Part shown: positions 1 to 10,951 of the stretch, in pieces | Layout of the letters: every line of letters begins with the position of its first letter | How positions within the stretch are numbered: position 1 is the stretch's first letter | From: Letharia columbiana | Taxonomy: Eukaryota; Ascomycota; Lecanoromycetes; Lecanorales; Parmeliaceae | Direction: 5' to 3' | Length of the DNA: 64,000 nt | NCBI RefSeq assembly: GCF_014066305.1 | Contig: NW_023501115.1 | Span: 124,001-188,000 of the forward strand | The notes under the pieces: model-generated | The model's database searches: none | The model's input: only the letters and a program-made list of their open reading frames with translations | What the model was told of the DNA's origin: nothing | Made by a program: the position numbers and the translations under genes

Positions 1-1899
1 TCCGAACCATCTGCCAGAACAAGACTACGGGCTTTTATAGATTTGACGTCGTGCCCTTGCTTGATCTTGATCTTTTTATCTACGATGAGTTGCGAGGCGC
101 CTACATCAATGTAGTAACCGCCGCCTCGGCTGAGGTATTTCATGTAAAGGCCGGCGCCGTCAGGACCACTGTCGACGGCAAATCCGGCAGCGGTGAGCCC
201 GTGGAGAAGAGTGCTGTCACGCCGCATCATTTCACTGGTGGCTTGTATATGAAGGCGTTTAGCAATGGGGTTGGGAATAGACATGTTGACTATGTCCGCG
301 TCTTCAACAGGGGGCTGACAAGGATAAAAGAATCAGCGCGCTTATTCCAATGGAAGCAGGGACTGTTACCCCATCTTCGGCGTAAAGGCCTTTCATGGTC
401 ACTTCACTCAGAGTATCGCTTGTGAGAACGAGGGTACTACTGCGTTGCACCATTGTGACATCGTAGCCGTGATCATAATAATCTCTAGCGATGTCGTGGC
501 CGGAGTTACAACAGCCAACTACCACTGCCTTCTTTCCCTTGCTTTTCCCTCTAGGCGTGGTGAACTGCGATGAGTGGATGAGAAGGTCCCCTCTGAAATC
601 GTCAATTCCAGCGATGCGAGAGGGGAAGTAAGGCTCCCCTGAGTGACCCGTCGCCAGGATGACATGCCGAGGATGTAAAGTCCCTATGCTCTTGTTAGTG
701 AGTGGGATTCGGTTTAGGAAGAATGAATTACGATTCTCTTTCTTGCCATCCTTTTCGCGCGCGAGGGTCACCGTCCACTGCCGCGTACTTTCAGACCATT
801 CTGACGTTTCCAAGGTAGTATTAGTCCACACATTAAGTTCCAAGACACCTGCATAGTATTCGAACCAATCTGCGAGTTTGTCCTTTGGGGTAAAGACCTA
901 GACATATTGAGCTCCTCTTATCTCAAGATTCTGCGGAGGAACCCACAGGCCAATTCGGTGGGAAGTTCAAGTAAGGCATGTGATCGTACCTGCAATGCAT
1001 ATTAGTTGAGGAATTTCATGCCCATCGTTATAACCCACCAGACCGAGTCATGCAAGACCAATTGATGGTATCTGTTTCGCCAATTGTCTCCTACGCGAGG
1101 GTTCCGGTCGATTATCAAGGTCTCTAGGCCAAGTTGCTTGAGCCTAGCAGCCACAGTGAGTCCACCTTGGCCAGCACCTGGAGAGGGAGAAATGATTAGC
1201 TGATATCGTTTTGGCCATCTTGGTCCTTCATAGCATACCCAGAATCAACACGATAGGCTGGCGGCCACCCTCGAAGTTTTGTTGAGCAACAAGCCGATCT
1301 TTCCAATTTCGACCTCTATCCTCAAGGCTGCTTTCTGTTCCTCGTGGTCTTCGACTGCGAATATTTTCCTCGTATCCTTTAAGTTCTTTCAGGGTGGTAA
1401 ATAGAGTCAAAGCTTTCCATCTGCCACCATCATTGGTGTCCGATACTAGTCTGACCAGACCTTCTCCCCTTCCAGTGCTAGTCTCAATCTTGAGAAAAGT
1501 CTGGACTGCCTTCAAGCTCCCAAAACCTGAGGCTTGTGGGAATTTATGTGCTGAAGAATCGTCCAAGCTGACGCTGGTCAATTGGCCACCTTGGGGAGAG
1601 CTTTGAATAAATCTAAGGATCTGCTCGGGTCCTTGAAGTGTGTGAAAGTCCCAAGTCATACAGAGCAAATCTCGCCAGCAAGATTCCTTGAAGAAAAGCT
1701 TTGTTATGGAAGCGTGCTCTCCACTGAGGAGATTGTTGAAGAGAAAAACCCAATCATCTACGATTGATCTTGGAGAAGTGCTGGGTGGGGGAAACGAGGA
1801 TGGAGTGCTGTGGGGGTCAGGAAAGGGTGCGGTGGGAAGGAGTCGTGAGCCCGGTAAGACGATGTTGGATGGGGGAAACTGGACTGCTCCTGTGGCCAT
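1..1899 (-). CDS. Flavin-containing monooxygenase with N-terminal NTF2-like region, 3' end cut by window
   Basis: FAD/NADPH-dependent monooxygenase of the FMO/YUCCA-like family; the substrate cannot be told. Exons (complement): 1239-1899, 1039-1177, 947-989, 370-897 and 1-314 (incomplete). About 220 N-terminal residues read as an NTF2/SnoaL-like domain with a Ser/Pro-rich start. A FAD-binding Rossmann motif GAGQGG follows at the first splice junction. The typical FMO stretch RYHQLVLHD comes next. A second nucleotide-binding motif reads VVVGCCNSGHDIA, where many relatives have GxGNSG. Introns 2 and 3 both start with GTGGGT. The start is the ATG at 1899, the only one giving a complete N-terminal domain. 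The last catalytic-domain residues lie beyond base 1. Family identity is secure from motifs; the NTF2-like call is weaker. Confidence 0.85.
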
Positions 1900-3377
1900 T
1901 TTCTTCTTTTTGATCTGGACACTGGGATGAATGATCGTTGTGGGTTTGGCAGGCTCTCAAGCTGAAGGGAGATAGCGTTGTGATGATTGTCGTGATTGTA
2001 CAGTGCACTCGTTTGAATTGTTGAAGAGGGGTTATCTTGACTAGGCCGACGACGTCATACAGTGACTTGAATTGCTGCCGGTCACGGGTTTCTGCGGTCA
2101 GCCTCATCGCGGGGCGAACCTTCAAACCTCCCAGACAATAATGTACTTTGGGGGGAAGGGGGGGGTGTTGGCAAAGGCCATTCATTGATTCTCGGGGATG
2201 CTTGCTCGATTGCGGGTACAAGCAACGGCCAAAAGTCATGCATGGAGAGAAGGACCAGATGACGTTGTAAGAGATGATACAGTCGAGATTATAAACAAAT
2301 TGCAGAAACTGCTATACCAAAGCACAATTATCGAGAATCATCTCTCAAGCTCTGCTCTCAATTTGCTCTCTTCCCAATAATCCTTCTCTGGAGAGTTGGG
2401 ATAGCGACACGTATCAAAACAGGCTTGTGTAGATTGATGGGTCACTGTGTACCTGGGTACGCTCTAAAGTAGGAACGGAAGGGTATGAAGGACTCCAGCT
2501 GATTGGTCTAGGACTAAGCCACCCATTTCCAGCGCCTCGCATAATGACAACTCTGCGTTGAGCAATTCATAAGGTAGTCTGTGGTGTGGACGGATGAACG
2601 AATGTTCGCTACTGAAAAATCTATATAACCAAGTAGGTAGCTAGTTGTGTTAATTAGGCCTAGTAACGGCCTACGGCCGGGCCACCCTTGCCACCCTCCA
2701 CCTCCACAGCGTTCACTTGCCCTCAGCCTTGCAGAACACACTGTATTCCAATTCAAACAACGAACTATGCTGCTATCGAAACAGAACACGTCCAACCGTT
2801 CAGCAGAGTATGGATGTTTCTTTCCATTTCTTACAGGTTAGTAAGGAGTTCAGAACATGGCCTGCGCCCGTCGCAGCATACTGAAACCCCAGAGTCCTCC
2901 CAACATCGTCCAATCCCCGGGGGGTTGAATTAAGTTGGTGCTATATCTTGTCTGCCACCAACACTCGGTCAACGACGATCAAAACGGTATTGGAACAAAG
3001 TCGACATCGCTAAAGGACAGGAGCCTTCTTTTGTGGCGGTAGTAGGCCCCCACGCACAACATGGACGACGACTCAAATCTTTTATTGCTCATTGTGCTCT
3101 CTAGTCGACAGTCGCAGGGCACAATCAAAAGACAACGTACTCACAATGCATTGTTCGTCGTTTCTTTGTGCGCCGCAAGCCTGACATTGTAGGGTTCAAG
3201 ACACAAAGTCCGTTCATGGCTGTTACTCATTCAGCCGTTTATATATCACCCCAACCTCCTATCTTTCTCTCCTTCTCATCCACAGTTTCAGCCCTCTCAC
3301 GATCCAATTCAAACCCCCAGAAAGCTAATCCACTTTTAGCTAATCTCTCGATCCATACTCATCGCTTTCCCTTCGAA
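1900..3377. other. Intergenic region between divergent genes
   Basis: About 1.5 kb separates the monooxygenase start from the start of a small membrane-protein gene on the other strand. It should hold both promoters. I see a G-run at about 2152-2165 and pyrimidine-rich sequence at about 3250-3320, which is common upstream of fungal start sites. Short open frames here have no recognisable content. Confidence 0.4.
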
Positions 3378-3668
3378 ATGTTTGACAACAACAAAGGAAA
3401 GGACGTGTCGACGTTCAGTACTCATGAACCGGGTTGGGTCAACATCGACCTCGAACCGCACTGCGCCGAAGCTACTGTTATTGATCAAGGGCCCGGGTGG
3501 AAAAACTTCGATCTCGAAGCCAGAACTCCTTCCAAAAAGCGCTTGTGGCGCGGTGGTAGAACGTCCAAGATTGTCGTCGGTGTCGCTGTTGTTGCAATGT
3601 TTCTAACGGCGATTCTGGTGTCAACGGTTGTCGCGGTAATGAAGGGGGAAGACAAAGGAATACAGTAG
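3378..3668 (+). CDS. Small single-pass membrane protein, unrecognised
   Basis: A 96-residue protein if translation starts at the ATG at 3378. The open frame extends upstream to 3168, but the upstream residues look like translated 5' leader, and a CT-rich tract lies just before. The N-terminal half holds two similar segments about 25 residues apart, EPGWVNIDLE and GPGWKNFDLE. A basic patch (SKKRLWRGGRTSK) follows, then one hydrophobic segment of about 22 residues (IVVGVAVVAMFL and onward) and a short charged tail. The layout fits a tail-proximal single-pass membrane protein with a cytosolic duplicated motif. I do not recognise the family. The gene is convergent with P5C dehydrogenase. The regular motif and membrane segment argue that it is real. 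Confidence 0.5.
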   Translation: MFDNNKGKDVSTFSTHEPGWVNIDLEPHCAEATVIDQGPGWKNFDLEARTPSKKRLWRGGRTSKIVVGVAVVAMFLTAILVSTVVAVMKGEDKGIQ

Positions 3669-5076
3669 GTAGTTGGATTTGGGATCGGGTAAGGGAAAAT
3701 TATTTGCGTCGAACTTACCCCTTTTCTTGGGCTTTCTTGCACTGGAGCAGCCATTTGATCGTTGTCATCAGCGTTCCTTCACTGGGCTACTGGCACTTTG
3801 ATTTTTGGCTGACTTCGCTTGCCCCTCGTTTCCCATGGCCTCCTTCTCGTATCCTGCGACTTGCCATGTTCCATCTTGCTACCTTCGTTCACGAAGCCAC
3901 GTCTGTATACACAAAGACGTAGTAATACAGTTTTCTTAATGTCCGATTCTCGACCACTGCAGAGCGCGCGACATGTTATCCAAGCCATCACGTTTTCTTT
4001 CCCTTGTTTCCCTAGTCCACTCGTCCCTCTCCTATCCTCGCAAGCAGTGACAGCAACCTCGTGATCCAGTACTACCCACCACTAACACTAAAAGCCAAAT
4101 GTCCAATCCAGAACCTTGCCAGATTTACACCCTTTCCCCACTCCAATACTCACGGTCCTCTCTCCTAGCAAAACGAACAACATGGAAGCCCCGGGGACAG
4201 TGGTGACTCCTCAACACTAGGGTCCGGCCAAGGCTGGCCTAAAAGCTGCGCGTTCCAGGCACGCAATCGGTTTCACCATGTAAGAATTGAGATCGGTTGC
4301 GGGGCTGGGCGTAGCGTTAATTCATTTGACGCCCGTTATTTCGACGACGATGCGAAAGCGCTTGACGACGACGCTGCTTCCTCTTCCTGTTCATCCGAAG
4401 ACGGATCCCTCGAGGAAAAGGCTGTTGGGGACCAACAGAGGAGCATCCTGCCCCGGGGGGGTACTCAGACTATCGATCAACGGTACTGGAGGGTTTTCAC
4501 GTTCTTTGTAGCGTCGAGTATTCCTCAGATTTCTTAGCAAGTGGGTTTCACGGATTTTGCGAACCGTTCGGAGAGAAGGGAAGCCGTTGTCCTCGGGGCT
4601 GCGGATACATCCGATAACGAATAAGCATTTCACTGCAGAATGAGTTTTAGGTTCACTCAATCCAGTTGTTGTCTCGCTTGTCGTGACCGTCACTGGTAAG
4701 TTCGGTAGAGGGGGTTTAGATATTCGAGTTAAATTTTCGAATCTCTCTATCGTTTTTCTCAGACGATCGAACGCTGGCCAACCCTTCGGAGACCTGAGAT
4801 TTTCAATGGCACTGCGTATGATCCAAGTGCTGAGGAAGGAAACTGGCATTTTAAGGGTTTCTGCAATTTGGGTGTGAATGGCCTAAAATTTGTAAGACAA
4901 TATGTACTAGGCTTTTGTCGCTGAAGACCTTACACTTTTCTTCTGACCTGAATTCCGTATCTGTAGAAAGGAGTATTACCACACTGTCATATAGATGACC
5001 ATTTACACGAGACAAATCTTGGTGCCCAAAAGAGACTTTCGGCTTCCAGCCACCATATTTATACAATTTTACCCAT
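3669..5076. other. Ambiguous region with competing open frames
   Basis: A plus-strand frame without an ATG stays open from about 4169 to 4546, preceded by an acceptor-like CTCCTAG. It is acidic in the middle (FDARYFDDDAKALDDD). Further on, 4699-4767 has the look of a plus-strand intron (GTAAGT ... TTTTTCTCAG), and the following plus frame from 4768 reads coherently (RRPEIFNGTAYDPSAEEG) to a donor-like GTAAG. The frames could not be joined into one gene. A 152-codon minus frame (4391-4849) overlaps the same bases. This may be an unresolved or decayed gene. Confidence 0.3.
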
Positions 5077-6999
<1,923 letters not shown>

Positions 7000-7305
7000 T
7001 AACCCAAAAACTGAGAAGCATCAGGGAAAATTCTCTCTTTTTGAACCTTTTAGAACAGAGCTTTCGTACCGTTCCTAGCCGTTGAGTGGGGCTTTCCATG
7101 TATACCGAGGTTTTCCCGAATGCGGGAGCGCCTGCTGGGAGCCGCATGAAGACAAAGCAGTGGAGTGGAGATGTCTCTGATACCCATAGGGAATTGACAC
7201 ACATCTCTTATATTCAAACCCCTCTTGACTCTAAATATCAATCGCTCTATAAGTCTCCTCGATCGTCCATCCAATAGGCCTCCCTCCACGGATCGGCTCT
7301 TCACT
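7000..7305. promoter_or_regulatory. Short divergent promoter region
   Basis: These 306 bases separate the start codons of P5C dehydrogenase (-) and the Apq12-like gene (+) and must serve both. I see no clear TATA box or proline-regulator site that I would assert. Confidence 0.5.
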
Positions 7306-7888
7306 ATGGACTACCTACAGGGTAAGTTTGTTTCCCCGTGTCTCTCTCCAGCTACATGCGCTGCTAATATCTCGCCTAGATCTCTTTCCCCAAGCCGCCC
7401 GATTCTACAATGACTACTATTACCCTTTCCAAACCTATCTCGTCCCCCTCTACCGCATCCTTCTCAGCTCCCAGTTGTTCTTCTATCGCCGGATCTATCC
7501 CACCCTCTATCCCATCTACGTCCTCTCCAATAATGCGCTTCATTCACTCTCAACGGATGCCCCCGACATTCTCACTCTTGCTATCCTCGCCATCGCCCTC
7601 ATCATATCTCTCCGAGTTCTCGATTACATGCGAAGAACTATCATGTATTGGGTTGGCCTAGCTATCAAAATGGGATTGTGGTTGGCTGTTGGAGGGTTGG
7701 GGGTGTATGTATGGCAGAGAGGTTTTAACCAAAGTGTGGAGGACTTTGGCTACGTTTGGGGCTTCCTGCACGGGTTAGGGAACGAGGGCGAGAGGATTGG
7801 AGGACAGAAAGCAAGAGGCAGGGAGAGGGATGCAAGGAGAATGGCAGGTGCGGGCAAGAGAGGAAGGACCAGGGGAGCGGGCTGGTGA
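7306..7888 (+). CDS. Apq12-like nuclear envelope/ER membrane protein
   Basis: Apq12 family proteins sit in the ER and nuclear envelope and influence nuclear pore biogenesis and lipid homeostasis. Exons: 7306-7321 and 7380-7888; 174 residues. The first exon codes only for MDYLQ plus one base and is followed by GTAAG...GCCTAG. The protein has short helical N-terminal segments, then a hydrophobic segment (ILTLAILAIALIISL), the motif VLDYMRRTIMYWV, and a second hydrophobic segment (GLWLAVGGLGVYVW). The Arg/Gly-rich C-terminal tail is hydrophilic. The two closely spaced membrane segments around an RRT/MYW loop match the family layout. Assignment rests on this pattern and not on a catalytic signature. 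Confidence 0.75.
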
Positions 7889-8265
7889 TGAGGAAGGATG
7901 ATGATAGATGACGGGAATAGCGAACTTGGGTGAGTATGGGTACCAATCAGGATAATTCACAAAGTGCTTGCGAATCTGACATAAAGCTTGGCAATCACAG
8001 ACGTGCTGGGTCTCTATTTTCCACGCAACAATTCTCATCGATACACACTAAAATTGGTACACCTCACGAGGTGCGGACCGAAATAGTTACTCTAACTCTC
8101 TTGATGTCGCCCGTCGGATAAACCATCAGCTATGCAATGTTCAAAACGCCGACGCTATGCTTTGCCAGTAGGCCTTATCGCTCAGAAGACGGCATGCTGT
8201 GTTGCAGATCAGGGTATCATCGGTAAATGGAAGAAAACAGAAGCTGGTCCCTACCAGGACCGGCC
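7889..8265. other. Convergent intergenic region
   Basis: About 380 bases between the stop codons of the Apq12-like gene and Gpn3. It presumably carries both 3' UTRs. Nothing else recognisable. Confidence 0.5.
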
Positions 8266-9271
8266 TTACTCCATTTCTGCGTCCTGGTAATCATACTGAA
8301 CCTCATCATTCGGCTCTCTAGGCTCCTGTGCCTCATGGAATTGAATAGCATCATCGATATAGCTCAAGATGGCACCAACGCTATCCTCATTCTGCACGTC
8401 TAGCTGTAGGAACGACACCATGCTGAAATCGTCGATGAGCTGAGCAACTGCTCTATTCAGACGCTTAAAGCTACCTCCTGCCATGACTGAATCCGCGGAA
8501 GACGGATCGGCTGACTTATTTTGGGACGATATCAGCGCCGCCTTGCTGTCTGTTGGGTTGTCATCTAACAGGGAGTTATCAGGGTCGATGAACCGCTTGA
8601 GCTCTTTCCGTGACACGGAGTCTTTGACCAAATCCATCTTGCTGAGAACGTTGACGTGGGGAAGCTCAAGCATAATCATTGCGCTCATAGCTGACAGTGT
8701 ACCTGCGAAGAATTTTGCTCGATCGATCACGAAGGTGGATTCGAGGAGATATGCAGCGCAGAGATTGACGTTCAGAGCACCGCCACGAGTAAGATGTTTG
8801 ATCAAAGTCGGAACAATCGGGATGTGGGTGTAGAGTTCGATTTGGCCGGGCATATCGATTATGATCAAATATTCGTCCGTGAGGGGATCTATGGCCTCGG
8901 TGAGGAAATCGAGATTATCTAGCAAAAATCTAATATATATAAGCCAACATTCAACACCAGCACCGGACACATTGTGTCTCACTCAAAGCAGTAGATTAGT
9001 CCCCCATTAGGTCCCAAGCCCATCTCTTCCATGGCATCCTCGAGGGAGATCAGCTCCTTGATGTCGAGGTCTGGTGCATAAGAGAAGTCCTCGGCGGCAG
9101 GGTCAAGATTGACATAGAAGCAGGATCGTTTATTGAGACGAAGGTGTTGTATCAAGGCGGAGCAAAATGTGGTCTGGAGTTGTGTTCAGTACATATTATG
9201 CAGACGGCAGTCAATGCGCACACCTTGCCGGCGCCAGCCGGGCCCATCACTACGACGCCGAACTTGCTCAT
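8266..9271 (-). CDS. GPN3: GPN-loop GTPase 3 (Gpn3)
   Basis: Gpn GTPases help assemble RNA polymerase II and III and bring them into the nucleus. Exons (complement): 9224-9271, 8983-9173, 8266-8929; 300 residues. The P-loop GPAGAGK ends exon 1 and is followed by TTFCSALIQHL. The defining GPN loop is in GLGPNGGLIYCFE, split by intron 2. G3 is DMPGQIELYTHIP and G4 is LSKMDLV. The N-terminus MSKFGVVVMGPAGAGK separates it from Gpn2 (which starts with a GQ-type N-terminus) and from the longer Gpn1. The C-terminus is acidic. The gene is divergent from SAM synthetase with 290 bp between start codons. Confidence 0.93.
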
Positions 9272-9561
9272 GGCTGGTAAGATGTGAATGAAAATGGATC
9301 GACTAAATCGTGTGTCAATACAGCACACTAATACTACTGTATGTCCGAGTCCGAGGTTGAGCGAGTTCGTTGGAGGGGTAATTATAAGCGCTAGTCCCCG
9401 GAGCTGATGGGGTGAATCCGCCGCAACCGCAGCAAATTTGTTCTTCGTTATCACGCCAGACCGCCCTTGAAATTCTCTCCATTCTGTGTATTCTCTACGT
9501 TGTGAGCAACTTTTAACATCCATCCTACCTAACATAAATCGCAAACAGAGAAACGAGCAAC
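9272..9561. promoter_or_regulatory. Short divergent promoter region
   Basis: 290 bases between the start codons of Gpn3 (-) and SAM synthetase (+). Both promoters and 5' leaders have to fit here. No regulatory site could be assigned with confidence. Confidence 0.5.
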
Positions 9562-10855
9562 ATGGTCACCCAACCCCATACCAATGGCGTTAAAAAGCCC
9601 ACTTTCCTCTTCACCTCGGAATCCGTTGGGGAAGGGCACCCGGATAAGATGGCAGACCAGGTGTCAGACGCAGTCTTAGATGCTTGCCTGGCTGTTGACC
9701 CCCTCTCGAAAGTGGCTTGCGAGACAGCCACAAAGACTGGTAAGCAGTAGTGAATTGGCCGAGAGCCTGTGTGATACCTATTGACGTCGCTAATGCTTAC
9801 CGCAGGCATGATTATGGTCTTTGGCGAGATCACTACCAAAGCAAAGCTTGATTACCAAAAGATCATTCGCACCGCCATCAAAGACATTGGATATGATAGC
9901 TCGGACAAGGGATTCGATTACAAGACCTGCAACGTCCTGGTAGCAATAGAGGAGCAATCCCCCGATATTGCCCAAGGTCTGCAGCTCGATGAGGCTTTGG
10001 AAAAGCTAGGTGCCGGAGACCAAGGCATAATGTTCGGCTATGCGACTGACGAGACGCCCGAGTATCTACCTTTGACTGTTCTATTTGCACATGCACTGAA
10101 CAAAGAGATGACGAAGGCCCGGAATGATGGTACTCTGCCTTGGTTAAGGCCTGACACAAAGACTCAAGTCACAATCGAGTACGAACGTGACGGCGGTGCT
10201 GTTATCCCGAAGAGAGTGGATACAGTAGTAGTCAGTGCCCAACACAGCCCAGATATCTCGACCGAGATGCTCCGGAAAGAGATCAAGGAGAAGATCGTAC
10301 AGAAGGTCATCCCCGCCAAGTATCTCGATGACCAAACGGTCTACCATGTAATCAACCTCACTGATGTCTACTCGAGCTTTCGCTTACAGATTATAGATGC
10401 AACCATCTGGACTGTTCATTATTGGCGGACCGCAAGGAGACGCCGGTTTGACGGGCCGCAAGATCATTGTGGACACGTATGGAGGTTGGGGTGCTCACGG
10501 AGGTGGGGCATTCTCTGGGAAGGATTACTCTAAGGTGGACCGATCTGCGGCCTATCTCGCCCGATGGATTGCAAAATCGCTTGTCCATGCCAAATTAGCA
10601 CGACGCGCGTTGGTCCAGTTGTCATACGCAATTGGTGTCGCCGAGCCATTGTCCATGTTTGTCGACACCTACGGCACTTCAGATCGGTCTTCGGAGGAAC
10701 TGGTGGACATCATCCGGGCGAACTTCGACATGAGGCCAGGCGTCATCGTGAAGGAGCTTGACCTTACCAAGCCGATCTACTGCCAGACGGCAAAGAACGG
10801 CCATTTCACCAACCAGGATTTCAATTGGGAAAAGCCCAAGACCCTGAAGTTCTAG
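9562..10855 (+). CDS. S-adenosylmethionine synthetase
   Basis: Makes S-adenosylmethionine from methionine and ATP in the cytosol; this is the cell's main methyl donor. Exons: 9562-9739, 9806-10347, 10397-10855; 392 residues, normal for the family. The ATP/metal motif [19 protein letters not shown] is near the N-terminus. [12 protein letters not shown] is in the middle, and the signature [19 protein letters not shown] is in exon 3. The exon 2-3 junction restores [20 protein letters not shown]. Introns start GTAAGC and GTAATC and end in CAG and TAG. The start context is AACATGG. A two-copy repeat follows the stop codon. Confidence 0.97.
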
Positions 10856-10879
10856 ACCTACATACTCGACGCGCTGTAA

Positions 10880-10951
10880 GATTCAACATGCATTTTCTTT
10901 TGTCACGACAATTGTACGATTCAACATGCATTTCCTCATGTCACGAAAATT
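10880..10951. repeat. Two-copy direct repeat, 38-bp period, downstream of SAM synthetase
   Basis: A 34-bp unit starting GATTCAACATGCATTT appears at 10880-10913 and again at 10918-10951 with about four differences. Both copies share the core ATTCAACATGCATTT and later TGTCACGA followed by AATT. The repeat starts 25 bases after the SAM synthetase stop codon, so it probably lies in the transcript's 3' UTR. Confidence 0.7.
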
